Translations under genes and position numbers: made by a program
Notes under the pieces: generated by a model
Told to the model about the DNA's origin: nothing
Seen by the model: the letters and a program-made list of their open reading frames with translations, nothing else
Database searches by the model: none
In this document: positions 10,900 through 19,154 of the stretch, in pieces
Layout: every line of letters begins with the position of its first letter
Position numbering within the stretch: the first letter of the stretch is position 1
Origin: Gellertiella hungarica
GTDB lineage: Bacteria > Pseudomonadota > Alphaproteobacteria > Rhizobiales > Rhizobiaceae
Assembly (NCBI RefSeq): GCF_014197145.1
Contig: NZ_JACIEZ010000001.1
Location: 372,001-436,000, forward strand
Length of the DNA stretch: 64,000 nucleotides
Direction of reading: 5' to 3'

Positions 10900-12057
10900 T
10901 TACGGCATTGCGGCGCGAATGCGCTCTGCAAGGCTCGGGGAGGGGCCTTCGCCGGGTGGCGATGCCTGATCGAGGATATCGTGGATGGGGGAGGCCTCGC
11001 CCTCTTCCGCCGCGGTGATCGCCACCATGCGGGCGGCAACCGAGGCGAGTTCCTCGCGGAGCGCCGCATCCGAACCATTGCCGCGCGATTTCTGGAAGCG
11101 TTCCGCAAGGGCGGCTGCCTGGTGGCGCACTTCGTCCTTCACGCTGCCGACATTCTCGGCCGTGACGGCCGGTTCGGCCGGAAGGGGGTTGGCGGCGGGC
11201 TCTGCCTTGCGTCCGGTTTTCCGGTCCTGCGGGGCGGCCTTCAGCTGCTTGCGCGCCTCGCGGCTTTCGGCGGAAATCGCCTTGATCTTGTCCCGCAGGC
11301 GCTGGATCTCGTTGGCACGACGCTCGATCAGGCTTTCGCGGTCGGCAAGGTCTGCCTGCTCGCGCGCCAGCCGGTCCGAGAGGCGCAGCGCCTTGTGTTC
11401 TTCCTGCTCCAGCCGCTGTTCCGCCTGCTTTGCCCGGCCTGTGAGCAGCTTGACTTCCCGCCGCAGGCTGTCGCGCTCCTCGCGCAGCGACTGCACCCGG
11501 TAGCGGTCGTTCTCGGTCTGGGCATTGCGCGCGGCAAGATCGATCTTCAGGTTGTCCCTGTCCGCGGCCAGGCGGTGCATCTGCTTCTGCAGGTCCTCGA
11601 GCGCCGTGACCCGTTCCGAAAGCTCGAGCTCGAGCGTCGAGATCTTCTCCTGGGCTTCGGCAAGCCGGTTTTCCGCCTGGCGCAGCGCCGAGCGTAGGTC
11701 GCCGGCCTCCGTGTTCATCTCGCCGATCTGCACCTTGAGCTCGGCATTTTCCGCATGCAGGCGCCGCGCTTCTGCCGAAAGGGTTTCCTGCGCGACCTGC
11801 AGGGTGGCGCGCTTTTCGCGCTCCTGGTTCAGTTCCTGCTGGGTTCGCGACTGTTCCGCGGCAAAGGCGGCACGCGCCATGTCGCGCTGGGCGCGCACTT
11901 CCTGCGGTGAAAGCGGCATCGTGGCCTTCAGGCGGTTTTCCGCATAGATGACGATGCGCTTCTGGATGGCGGGCGCAACCAGCATTGCCAGGAAGGCCGC
12001 GGCAAGAAAACCCAGCCCGAAGAGAAGCGCATATTCGATCACGGCAACACCGACCAC
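10900..12057 (-). CDS. Membrane-anchored coiled-coil protein of unknown function
   Basis: A 385-residue protein with one N-terminal membrane helix (YALLFGLGFLAAAFLAMLVAP) followed by a long coiled coil of roughly residues 45-275, with heptad-like Leu/Ala spacing and many Arg/Glu/Gln residues. A flexible Lys/Pro/Ala part follows, then a C-terminal helical stretch (LREELASVAARMVAITAAEE) and a Pro-rich tail. The general form recalls RmuC- or EzrA-like scaffold proteins, but no nuclease or named domain is visible. It is a conserved rhizobial hypothetical placed just before the cell-cycle cluster; whether that is meaningful is not known. Confidence 0.82.
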   Translation of the reverse strand: MVGVAVIEYALLFGLGFLAAAFLAMLVAPAIQKRIVIYAENRLKATMPLSPQEVRAQRDMARAAFAAEQSRTQQELNQEREKRATLQVAQETLSAEARRLHAENAELKVQIGEMNTEAGDLRSALRQAENRLAEAQEKISTLELELSERVTALEDLQKQMHRLAADRDNLKIDLAARNAQTENDRYRVQSLREERDSLRREVKLLTGRAKQAEQRLEQEEHKALRLSDRLAREQADLADRESLIERRANEIQRLRDKIKAISAESREARKQLKAAPQDRKTGRKAEPAANPLPAEPAVTAENVGSVKDEVRHQAAALAERFQKSRGNGSDAALREELASVAARMVAITAAEEGEASPIHDILDQASPPGEGPSPSLAERIRAAMP

Positions 12058-12168
12058 ATGACGACCGGCCGGTAAAGGCCGGCCGGAAAAGTCTTACTCG
12101 CCATTAAACATTGTGAGAAACCACTTTCAAGCTGAAGTGGCATTCCCTCAGACAAAAACAAGTGCATC

Positions 12169-12780
12169 TCAGAAGGGATTCCAGGTCGGCTGGGAGGAGA
12201 GCTTGAGATAGCCGACATTGATGCCGAGACGGGCGCCGATGCCGGTGCGGATCGGCACGATCACCACCTGATGGCTCTTCAGCACCGTCATGCCGACGCC
12301 GGCGACCACATAGGCCGAGCCGCTGACGCCGCCGTACCGGTTATAGAGAGCATCGAGGCTCGGCAGGTCGTAGACGAGCATCATCACCCGGCTGCCCTGA
12401 CCGCCGTAATCGAGGCCGAGCGACGGGCCCTGCCAGAAGACTTCGTGCTGGCCGACATTCTTGGTGTAGAGATCGCCCTCGCCATAGGTCAGCCCGGCGA
12501 TGAAGGCGCCGGAGCCCTCCTGGCCAAGGATGTAGCCATTCGGCAGGCCATATTGCTGGAAGGCGTTCTCGACCACCTTGGCGAGACCGCCGCTGGTCGA
12601 GCCGAAGAAATCGTGACCGGCATCGACGATTTCCTGAACCGTATACTGGCTTGAACTGCCGGCGAATGCCTTGCCCTGCGGCAGTGCGAGCGCGATCAGC
12701 GCAATCGCGGCGAGGGTTGCGAGGCGGGCGAGACGATCCGCCACGGCCCGGAATTCCTTTAGACGCTTGCTGTGGTGCAT
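12169..12780 (-). CDS. eipA: Envelope integrity protein EipA (DUF1134)
   Basis: About 203 residues with a signal peptide (hydrophobic LATLAAIALIALALPQ, cleavage near GKAFA) and a full DUF1134 domain: VQEIVDAGHDFFGSTSGGLA, QYGLPNGYILGQEGSGAF, YGEGDLYTKN, VFWQGPSLGLDYGGQGS and GARLGINVGYLK. EipA of Brucella is a periplasmic beta-barrel-like protein needed for envelope integrity, and its promoter is reported to be bound by CtrA. I prefer the ATG at 12780, preceded by a GGAGCGGAGG ribosome binding site, over the in-frame ATG at 12807. It is divergent from chpT, as expected for the conserved eipA-chpT-ctrA neighbourhood. Confidence 0.92.
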   Translation of the reverse strand: MHHSKRLKEFRAVADRLARLATLAAIALIALALPQGKAFAGSSSQYTVQEIVDAGHDFFGSTSGGLAKVVENAFQQYGLPNGYILGQEGSGAFIAGLTYGEGDLYTKNVGQHEVFWQGPSLGLDYGGQGSRVMMLVYDLPSLDALYNRYGGVSGSAYVVAGVGMTVLKSHQVVIVPIRTGIGARLGINVGYLKLSSQPTWNPF

Positions 12781-13081
12781 CCGTTCCTCCGCTCCTTGGT
12801 CGTGCATGTTGACACCGCCCCCGTTTCTGCATTTTGCGCGGATGGGATTAACAATCGGTTTACCAAATATGGTGTCATTATGGCGGAAGGTTTTGCCATC
12901 GGGATAAGGTCACCGGCGCGGTCGATCGCACGCACCGGTTCCCTTTCGCAAGGGCACGCATCGGGTCACGGGATCTGCCGCCGCCGGATCGGAGGCGCAC
13001 GTCCCCTGGCCCCGCATTATTTTGTTCCATTCCGCATGAGGCGGACATCGCGGTGGGCGATGCAGCAGTCAGGAGGGCGCC
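12781..13081. promoter_or_regulatory. eipA-chpT divergent promoter region with a candidate CtrA site
   Basis: The 301-base gap between two divergent genes holds no gene. A near-match to the CtrA full site (TTAA-N7-TTAA) lies at 12848-12862 as TTAA-CAATCGG-TTTA, 68 bases upstream of the eipA start. Another AT-rich block follows to about 12890. The site is seen; binding is inferred from the Brucella precedent. Confidence 0.5.
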
Positions 13082-13726
13082 ATGTCCAAGAACCCCAATC
13101 TTACGCTGAGCGGTGCGGATCTTGCCGCGCTTCTCTGCAGCCGTGTCTGCCATGACGTGATCTCGCCCGTCGGCGCGATCAACAACGGGCTCGAACTGCT
13201 CGACGAGAGCGGCAGCGATGCCGATGCCATGGATCTTATCCGCACCAGCGCGCTGAATGCCTCGGTGCGGCTGAAGTTCGCCCGCCTTGCCTTCGGCGCG
13301 TCCGGCTCCGTCGGGGCCTCCATCGATACGGGCGAGGCAGAGAAGGCCGCCAAGGACTTCGCCGCCGCCGAGAAGAAGACGGAAGTGGTCTGGAACGGTC
13401 CGCGCGCCATCATCCCCAAAAACCGGGTGAAGCTGCTGCTCAACCTCTTCCTGGTGGCCTATGGCTCGATCCCGCGAGGCGGTGTCGTAACCGTCACGCT
13501 CGAGAACCCGGAATTCGACGCCCGTTTCACCCTGACCGCCAAGGGCCGGATGATGCGCGTGCCGCCGAAATTCATCGAGATCTATGCCGGGACCGTGGAA
13601 GAGGCGATCGATGCCCATTCGATCCAGCCCTACTATACCGTGCTCCTTGCCGAGGAGACCGGCATGGTGCTGAACCACAGCGTCACGCCCGAGGAAATCA
13701 CCTATACGGCGGTGCTTGAGTCCTGA
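13082..13726 (+). CDS. chpT: Histidine phosphotransferase ChpT
   Basis: A 214-residue protein that relays phosphate from CckA to CtrA and CpdR in the alphaproteobacterial cell-cycle circuit. The four-helix dimerisation part carries the phospho-acceptor His at about residue 24 in CSRVCHDVISPVGAINNGLE, the diagnostic ChpT signature. The second half is a degenerate histidine-kinase ATPase-like fold (NRVKLLLNLFLVAYGSIPRGG, then TLTAKGRMMRVPP) without a working ATP lid. Location next to ctrA, as in Brucella, supports the call. A GGAGG ribosome binding site precedes the ATG. Confidence 0.95.
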   Translation: MSKNPNLTLSGADLAALLCSRVCHDVISPVGAINNGLELLDESGSDADAMDLIRTSALNASVRLKFARLAFGASGSVGASIDTGEAEKAAKDFAAAEKKTEVVWNGPRAIIPKNRVKLLLNLFLVAYGSIPRGGVVTVTLENPEFDARFTLTAKGRMMRVPPKFIEIYAGTVEEAIDAHSIQPYYTVLLAEETGMVLNHSVTPEEITYTAVLES

Positions 13727-13839
13727 GGCTCCGGGAAGGCCGGTAGAAATTGCCGGCAGGCGGTAACGAATCCTTAGCCGCATTTCGTTACCGTCGTCCC
13801 ACTGTCGCATACGCCCATGCTGGGCCGGGAGGCGAAACG

Positions 13840-14202
13840 ATGCAACGTCTGATGATAGCGGACGGATCCGATGTGGTCCGGAAGGTGGGCAAGCGGATCC
13901 TGACCGAGCTGAATTTCATGGTCTCGGAAGCCGGAAGCGCCACCGAGGCGCTTCACCGCTGCGAGGCGGAAATGCCCAACATCCTCATCGTCGATGCCGG
14001 CATGGAAGGCGCGATCGAGCTGATCACCACGCTGCGCGGCCTGCCGAACGGCAAGGATGTGCGCATCTATTACTGCGTCGTCGAGGCCGACCTGAAGAAG
14101 ATGATGATGGGCAAGCGGGCAGGGGCAAACGACTTCCTGCTGAAGCCCTTCGACCGGAAGATCCTGACCCAGGCCTTTGCCGGACTTTCGGCCGCCGCCT
14201 GA
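13840..14202 (+). CDS. Single-domain response regulator, partly degenerate
   Basis: A 120-residue receiver domain with no output domain. Asp8 provides the acidic pocket (LMIADGSDVVRK), but the second acidic residue of the usual pair is Gly9. Asp52 is the likely phospho-acceptor (NILIVDAGME) and Lys102 is the conserved Lys (FLLKPFD). By alignment with CheY the Thr/Ser switch position is Val80, so signalling geometry is unusual. Start chosen at 13840 after GGGAGGCG; an earlier in-frame start has no support. Being between chpT and ctrA, it could be a ChpT phosphate acceptor or sink, but that is inference. It does not look like CpdR or DivK. Confidence 0.85.
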   Translation: MQRLMIADGSDVVRKVGKRILTELNFMVSEAGSATEALHRCEAEMPNILIVDAGMEGAIELITTLRGLPNGKDVRIYYCVVEADLKKMMMGKRAGANDFLLKPFDRKILTQAFAGLSAAA

Positions 14203-14233
14203 CACCGGCACCTTTGCTGCCCGACGCGATGAA

Positions 14234-14258
14234 GCCGCCGTTTTCCGGCGGCTTTTTT
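14234..14258 (+). terminator. Rho-independent terminator after the receiver gene
   Basis: Stem gccgccg (14234-14240) with cggcggc (14246-14252), loop ttttc, followed by TTTTTT. Confidence 0.9.
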
Positions 14259-14300
14259 GTTGGCCGGTGGCTGGCTTTCGGGCGAGGCCAGGCGGAAACG

Positions 14301-14328
14301 AAAAATCCTGCCAGCAGGCTGGCAGGAT
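14301..14328 (-). terminator. Rho-independent terminator after ctrA
   Basis: Perfect 10-bp stem atcctgccag / ctggcaggat with a 4-base loop. Read on the minus strand it is followed by a T run, placing it 39 bases after the ctrA stop. Confidence 0.85.
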
Positions 14329-14366
14329 CGGGAATACGGGAATTGTTCAGGCAGACGATCCCGGAA

Positions 14367-15068
14367 TCAGGCGGTCTCGAGATAGTCGGAGCCATCCGGC
14401 TCGCGCAGCACATAGCCGCGGCCCCAGACGGTTTCGATGTAGTTCGCGCCGCCGGCGGCATTGGCCAGCTTCTTGCGCAGCTTGCAGATGAAGACGTCGA
14501 TGATCTTCAGTTCCGGCTCGTCCATGCCGCCGTAAAGGTGGTTCAGGAACATTTCCTTGGTGAGCGTGGTGCCTTTGCGCAGCGAGAGCAGCTCCAGCAT
14601 CTGGTATTCCTTGCCGGTCAGGTGAACGCGCTGGCCGCCGACTTCAACCGTCTTGGCGTCCAGGTTCACGATCAGGTCGCCCGTGGCGATGACCGACTGG
14701 GCGTGGCCCTTGGAACGACGAACGATGGCGTGGATGCGGGCAACCAGTTCGTCCTTGTGGAATGGCTTGGTCATGTAGTCGTCGGCACCGAAGCCGAGAC
14801 CGCGCACCTTGTCCTCGATGCCGGCCATGCCGGAGAGGATCAGGATCGGCGTCTTAACCTTTGACAGGCGCAGTGTTCTGAGCACTTCGTAGCCCGACAT
14901 GTCAGGAAGGTTCAGGTCAAGCAGGATGATATCATAGTCATACAGCTTGCCGAGATCCACGCCCTCTTCACCGAGGTCTGTGGTATACACGTTGAAACTT
15001 TCAGACTTGAGCATCAACTCGATGCTCTGCGCGGTCGCGCTGTCGTCTTCGATGAGTAGAACCCGCAT
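14367..15068 (-). CDS. ctrA: Cell-cycle master response regulator CtrA
   Basis: A 233-residue OmpR-type regulator almost certainly orthologous to CtrA, which controls chromosome replication, division and flagellar or envelope genes. The receiver has the acidic pair in [11 protein letters not shown], phospho-acceptor Asp51 in [13 protein letters not shown], and Lys in [10 protein letters not shown]. The DNA-binding winged helix contains [20 protein letters not shown] and [11 protein letters not shown]. The C-terminus ends YLETA, ending in two small hydrophobic-type residues like other CtrA proteins that need this tail for ClpXP turnover. It has its own long promoter region upstream and its own terminator, and it faces the chpT-receiver pair. 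Confidence 0.98.
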   Translation of the reverse strand: MRVLLIEDDSATAQSIELMLKSESFNVYTTDLGEEGVDLGKLYDYDIILLDLNLPDMSGYEVLRTLRLSKVKTPILILSGMAGIEDKVRGLGFGADDYMTKPFHKDELVARIHAIVRRSKGHAQSVIATGDLIVNLDAKTVEVGGQRVHLTGKEYQMLELLSLRKGTTLTKEMFLNHLYGGMDEPELKIIDVFICKLRKKLANAAGGANYIETVWGRGYVLREPDGSDYLETA

Positions 15069-15510
15069 GTTTATCCCCTTTACCGCCGCATTAAGGTCGT
15101 CTTGGCCCCCTTACGCGATACGGATCCAGTCGTTGCCTGATTTGGAAGCTGCCACCAAATGGTTAACAAATTCTGATTCCCTCTGACAAGGTGTACCGAA
15201 CTTATTAAATATTTTTAGCACTCCCCTGATTTCTCATAGGAATCTGGTCCCGAGCTTGCTCACGTAATGGGTGAGAAAAACCCGCTAACCGATTCTTCTG
15301 ACTCACCAATGCAGAACCCTGTTTTTCTGCATTCAGTATTTACCTACCCTTAAAACCTCCCCCCTATCATTGACGATGCCCGTAAATGAAAGGTTACCAG
15401 CGGTAGGTTTTTGTTAACGCCGCCCGATTTTTTTAACGAAGAAGGCGGTCCGGGCGTTCGGGTTAATGATTTGAGTGGAGCCGGGGTCTCGTATCACGGG
15501 AGTATTGCGT
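15069..15510. promoter_or_regulatory. ctrA promoter region, 442 bases, with TTAAC half-sites
   Basis: No gene seen. The region is AT-richer than its surroundings and lies between divergent ctrA and the FliJ-like gene. TTAAC half-sites of the CtrA type occur at 15163-15167, 15414-15418 and 15433-15437, and TTAAT at 15463. None forms a perfect TTAA-N7-TTAA pair. Autoregulation of ctrA through this region is expected from Caulobacter and Brucella but is not demonstrated here. Confidence 0.55.
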
Positions 15511-15861
15511 ATGAAGACGCGTGAGAGCCTAGTGCGCCTGAAAGAATTTCAGGTGAATGAAAAGCGCCGGCAGCTGCAGCAGCTGCAGGTGATGATGGCC
15601 GAGTTCGAACGGATGGCGAAGGAACTGGAAACCCAGATCACGCTGGAAGAGAAGAAGTCGGGCATCACCGATCCGAACCATTTTGCCTATCCGACCTTTG
15701 CGAAGGCCGCCCGCCAGCGCGCCGACAACCTCCAGGTCTCTATCCGGGAACTGAAGGCGCAGCAGGATGCCGCCACCGCGGCGCTGGAAGAGGTGCAGGC
15801 CGAATATGATCGCGCCGCCGCTCTCGAGGAGCGGGACAGCGCGGTGCGCGCCAGGGCCTGA
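15511..15861 (+). CDS. FliJ-like coiled-coil protein
   Basis: A 116-residue, highly charged helical protein (start MKTRESLVRLKEFQVNEKRR) with two coiled-coil arms: residues about 8-50 rich in Gln/Glu/Met, and residues about 75-110 (RELKAQQDAATAALEEVQAE) around a short NHFAYPTFAKAARQR turn. Length and layout fit FliJ, the flagellar export chaperone-like stalk that interacts with the FliI ATPase, but FliJ is poorly conserved and no other flagellar gene is nearby. An upstream in-frame start at 15475 lacks support. It shares the ctrA promoter region, so cell-cycle control is plausible. Confidence 0.7.
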   Translation: MKTRESLVRLKEFQVNEKRRQLQQLQVMMAEFERMAKELETQITLEEKKSGITDPNHFAYPTFAKAARQRADNLQVSIRELKAQQDAATAALEEVQAEYDRAAALEERDSAVRARA

Positions 15862-15947
15862 TAACCAGGGCGGCCAGCCGCCGACATGCCGCCTTCCGGC
15901 AGGTAAGGCGGCCGGTGGCCGCTCATGCGCCATGGGCATGGAAAACA

Positions 15948-15990
15948 GAAAGCCGCCGGCACCGGATCGTTGTCCGGTGCGGCGGCTTTT
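15948..15990 (+). terminator. Rho-independent terminator after the FliJ-like gene
   Basis: Long GC stem, gccgccggcaccgga (15952-15966) against tccggtgcggcggc (15973-15986) with one bulged base, then TTTT. Confidence 0.85.
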
Positions 15991-16059
15991 CGCGTGTGTC
16001 CCGACAATAGGGCAGGGGCCGGCAAAACGGCGGACCGGAAACGACCGAGCTCAAGGCGC

Positions 16060-16092
16060 AAAAAAACCCGGCACGCTGGAAGCGTCCGGGTT
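16060..16092 (-). terminator. Rho-independent terminator after sciP
   Basis: On the minus strand the stem aacccggacgc pairs with gcgtgccgggtt (one bulge, loop ttcca) and is followed by a run of T. It lies 36 bases past the sciP stop. Confidence 0.85.
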
Positions 16093-16127
16093 ATCGCATC
16101 CCTCGGGCGGGGACTGTCGCCGTTTCG

Positions 16128-16403
16128 TCAGTGACGATACTGCTGGATCCGCGTCGTCCGCAGGCCGGCAAGGCCATGGTCGTTGATCGACGACTGCCAG
16201 GAAAGGAACTCCTCGACGGTCAGGGTATAGCGCTCGCAGGCTTCTTCCAAGCTCAAAAGGCCACCGCGCACGGCCGCGACAACCTCTGCCTTGCGACGGA
16301 TCACCCAGCGGCGCGTATTGGCCGGCGGAAGATCCGCAATCGTCAGCGGGCTGCCATCGGGGCCGATGACATATTTTACTCGGGGTCGAATCATTTCGGT
16401 CAT
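16128..16403 (-). CDS. sciP: CtrA inhibitor SciP (DUF1153)
   Basis: A 91-residue HTH protein covering a whole DUF1153 domain: RPRVKYVIGPDGSPLTIADL, then RRWVIRRKAEVVAAVRGGLL, and LEEACERYTLTVEEFLSWQ, ending in a short basic tail. SciP binds CtrA, blocks its recruitment of RNA polymerase in swarmer cells in Caulobacter, and can also bind DNA. Its location 1.1 kb from ctrA completes a local CtrA control module (chpT, ctrA, sciP). The ATG at 16403 is used; a second Met three residues later is possible. Confidence 0.94.
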   Translation of the reverse strand: MTEMIRPRVKYVIGPDGSPLTIADLPPANTRRWVIRRKAEVVAAVRGGLLSLEEACERYTLTVEEFLSWQSSINDHGLAGLRTTRIQQYRH

Positions 16404-16812
16404 TGGACTCTCTACACAAACTCAAGACCACATGAGCCGACTGTAGCCTTGCACCTTTAAAAATTGACTAAGCGCCCGCTGAAAATTTTCCCGAAATTGA
16501 ACTCATCGTGCATCGGTTGCCTGCAACAAACATTGGCGAACAATATGAAAGAAATACGCGGATAGCGGGTTATGCGCGGACTATGATCTGGTTAACGGCA
16601 GGAAAAAATTTGCCGATATCGCCGCCCTACACTGTTTCACGCTGGACATCTACAAAGGCTTGCTGGGTAAATACGCGAAAAAAGCCGCGATCGACCACAT
16701 TTTGTCGCTGATATAAATGCGGACAAGCCCGTCTCGCTTGGCAATACTGCTCCGGGCATATGCTTCAGCCATGCAAAAATGATGTATCATCACGAGTCAG
16801 AGGCGTGGCGAT
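16404..16812. other. AT-richer intergenic stretch with a gene remnant
   Basis: About 410 bases without an intact gene, visibly richer in A/T than the neighbours. It holds the sciP promoter, then a 55-codon open stretch (16549-16716, described separately). The next gene encodes a phage-type protein. The base composition and the remnant together suggest an old insertion. Confidence 0.6.
16549..16716 (+). pseudogene. Probable remnant of an unknown gene (C-terminal piece)
   Basis: Between an in-frame TGA (16546-16548) and a TAA (16714-16716) there are 55 codons that read like real protein, with YDLVNGRKKFADIAALHC and then FTLDIYKGLLGKYAKKAAI. It has no ATG, GTG or TTG start near its beginning. 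The composition (Lys, Ile, Asp, Tyr rich) is unlike shadow frames in this GC-rich DNA, which read as Arg/Pro/Ala. I do not recognise the family. A different frame has an ATG at 16508, but its product is Arg/Thr-rich and unconvincing. Confidence 0.35.
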
Positions 16813-17847
16813 CTAGAGGAAATCGGCAAGAAGTTCGGTCTTGCCCGGGCCGAAATCCAGTTGCGCCGTTCCCGAATGCTGGAATTGCAGGGTGTCTCCG
16901 GCCGCAAGGCTTGCGATGGTGGAGGCCTGCTGGGGAATCGTTGCGAGCGAACCGAGCCCGCGGGCCGTCAGGAGGGGTGTCACGCCATTCTGCAACAGGG
17001 TCATCACATGTCCGGAGGAGGTCAGGGCCAGCATGGTGAACGTCAGGCGGTAGAGGCCGGTGGCCGGAACGACGAGCTTCTGCCCGATCCCGGGCGTCGC
17101 GGCGCCGCCCAGCGTAAAGCCGCCCTGATTGAGGCTAAGCGACTGGAATCCCGTGAACGTTCCCGCGGGTGGCGACATGGCCGTGGCATTCAGATGCGCC
17201 CGGCATGCCGGGTTGGAGGGCTTGCGGACCACACCATTCGGATCCACCTGGAATGCGCGTTTCCAGTTTGTGCCATCGGTGGAAACCTTTAAGCCGATGT
17301 TAAGATCTCCGAGCAGACCGAACTCGCCGCGCCCGGAAAAACCGGTCTGGAAGAGCAGCGATGCCGTATTGGCCTCGGCGGCGCGGTTGACCTTCATCTG
17401 GTGGCTGCCGCCCTGATGATTGAAGAGGCTCGCAGGGGCACTGACCGAAAGACGGTTGGTACTGTCGGCCGTGGCATTGATGCCGAGCTGGTCCATCTGC
17501 GAAAGGGAGATCAGCGGCTGCCACTCCGAACCGTCGTAATAGACCGGGCGGCGCGTGGCGGCATTCCACGCCAGCCAACCGGTGCGGGGACGGGCGAAGA
17601 TCCAGCTTCCGTCGATGAAGCAGGCAATCTGGCCACCGCGATCCTGGAAGTCGCCGGTGGGTCCGGCCGTGCGGATGCCGAAGCACTCGCCTTCGGCGGG
17701 ATTTGCCGGAGCGCCGGAGACGATGTCGGTCAGCACCAGCTGGACCAGGGCGTCGAGCCGCTGGAGCGCCTCGTTATGGGTGACGTGCTTCTGTGCCTGA
17801 TCCGGCAGGATGTAGGGCATGTCCAGGGATGGTGTGGTCTCGCTCAT
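16813..17847 (-). CDS. DUF2793 domain protein, phage/GTA tail-type
   Basis: About 344 residues. The N-terminal half is DUF2793: LDMPYILPDQAQKHVTHNEA, then ALVQLVLTDIVSGAPANPAE, GECFGIRTAGPTGDF, IACFIDGSWIFARPRTGWLAW and YYDGSEWQPL. This domain occurs in phage and gene-transfer-agent-like loci of alphaproteobacteria, often as a putative surface or tail-fibre component. The C-terminal half (from about residue 210) resembles a jelly-roll, C1q/TNF-like receptor-binding domain, with GLYRLTFTMLALTSSGHVM and SLAAGDTLQFQHSG. Start at 17847; an upstream ATG adds 24 basic residues without support. No other phage gene is adjacent, so this is a solitary cargo-type gene. Confidence 0.8.
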   Translation of the reverse strand: MSETTPSLDMPYILPDQAQKHVTHNEALQRLDALVQLVLTDIVSGAPANPAEGECFGIRTAGPTGDFQDRGGQIACFIDGSWIFARPRTGWLAWNAATRRPVYYDGSEWQPLISLSQMDQLGINATADSTNRLSVSAPASLFNHQGGSHQMKVNRAAEANTASLLFQTGFSGRGEFGLLGDLNIGLKVSTDGTNWKRAFQVDPNGVVRKPSNPACRAHLNATAMSPPAGTFTGFQSLSLNQGGFTLGGAATPGIGQKLVVPATGLYRLTFTMLALTSSGHVMTLLQNGVTPLLTARGLGSLATIPQQASTIASLAAGDTLQFQHSGTAQLDFGPGKTELLADFL

Positions 17848-17952
17848 GGGCCGGTCCTTCTGCCTTGTCGTGGCCAAAAGCATAGGGGCCCTGAGGGACA
17901 GGGGGATGAAAAGCGCCACTGCGGCCTGAAACCAAAGCGTTTTTCGCCTCGG

Positions 17953-18759
17953 TCATCCCCGTGCGAGATGGCGGTACTGGTGGGGGATGCGCCCCCAGGC
18001 GACAAAGTAGGGGTTGGCGTAGCCCTCGTCCGGGCCCTCCCGGCGCTCGCCATAGAGGAGGGGGCGTCCGTCGAGCTCCAGCGTTGCGCCGCCTGCAGCC
18101 CTCAGCACGGCGTCGCCGGCGGCGGTATCCCATTGCATGGTGCGAGTGAAGCGGGGATAGACGTCGGCCTCGCCCTCCGCGAGCATGCAGAATTTCAGCG
18201 AGCTGCCGATGGACTGGAAGCGGTCCGTGCCGAGACCGCTCAGATATTCGCCGGTCCGGGGACTGTTGTGGGAGCGGCTGGCAATGGCGACAAGCGGGTC
18301 CTGCGGGGTGCGCGTGCGGATCGTGCGCCGCGCGCCCGGCATTCCGTCGTCCCCGACGGCGATGGCCTCGGCGATGCCCGCGTCAGCGGAATAGAGCTTC
18401 CGGTAGGCCGGCGCATAGACGACGCCTGCAACCGGCCTGCCCTGATCGATGAGGGCGATGTTCACCGTGTAGTCCGGCTTGCCGGCGATGAATTCCTTGG
18501 TGCCGTCGAGGGCATCGACGAGGAAGAAGCGGGGGCAATTCACGGCTGGAAACCGGCCTGCCGCAATTTCTTCCTCTGCCACCACGGGAATGCCGGCGAA
18601 GTGCTCCGCAAGATGGGCGAGTACGATCGCCTCCGCCTGCTCGTCTGCCTCGGTGACCGGGGACTGGTCGGATTTGAGACGGATTCCCGGACCCTTTGCC
18701 GCAACGGCGAGGATGGCGCTGCCGGCTTCGAGCGCTGCCTGCTCCAGTGCGTGCCGCAT
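17953..18759 (-). CDS. cysQ: 3'(2'),5'-bisphosphate nucleotidase CysQ
   Basis: A 268-residue Mg-dependent phosphatase of the inositol monophosphatase superfamily that removes phosphate from PAP/PAPS and so recycles the by-product of sulfate assimilation. Motifs: VTEADEQAEAIV, the acidic VVAEEEIAAG, the metal motif LVDALDGTKEF (Ala replaces the more usual Pro), and WDTAAGDAVLRAAGG near the C-terminus. The C-terminal GYANPYFVAWG fits bacterial CysQ. It is likely cytoplasmic or loosely membrane-associated. It has no sulfate-assimilation neighbours here. Confidence 0.92.
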   Translation of the reverse strand: MRHALEQAALEAGSAILAVAAKGPGIRLKSDQSPVTEADEQAEAIVLAHLAEHFAGIPVVAEEEIAAGRFPAVNCPRFFLVDALDGTKEFIAGKPDYTVNIALIDQGRPVAGVVYAPAYRKLYSADAGIAEAIAVGDDGMPGARRTIRTRTPQDPLVAIASRSHNSPRTGEYLSGLGTDRFQSIGSSLKFCMLAEGEADVYPRFTRTMQWDTAAGDAVLRAAGGATLELDGRPLLYGERREGPDEGYANPYFVAWGRIPHQYRHLARG

Positions 18760-19154
18760 CAGTGCCCGCGCTCCGCGGCGCGATGGGGGGACATGTTTCT
18801 CAGCAGCATTCCCGAAGCGTTTCCTTCAATCCTGTCCGATGGTTGGCAACGCTTCCGCGCTGCGGCTACCGCGCCTACACTAAACCAATCGGCAGCGCCA
18901 CGGAATTGGCCGATGGGTCAAGATCTGGTCCGGCCTGCACGCCCTGGCGGTGCTGCCCGCTGCGTTTCGGAGTCCTGGCCGAAGCGGCACTTTTTGTCGC
19001 ATTTCGCTGCTGACGGAACCTGCCATAGTTGCGCATATGTACCACCGGCAAGTCGTTCCCGGAATGCTCGTGATCAGCAGGCGGGAGGGTCTTGCCGTTT
19101 TCTGTGGCTGTGCGAATGTGCGGCCCATTTCACCATGTCCGGATCATTAATCCC
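18760..19154. other. Intergenic region between cysQ and soxB
   Basis: About 395 bases between divergent genes with no convincing gene on either strand. It presumably carries the sox operon promoter. An AraC/GlxA-type regulator gene is often found here in relatives, but no such sequence is present. I see no clear operator or hairpin. Confidence 0.5.

Noticed and set aside
18760-19154. Possible AraC/GlxA-type regulator upstream of soxB
   Set aside because: The gap is too short and no HTH or glutaminase-like sequence is present in any frame.
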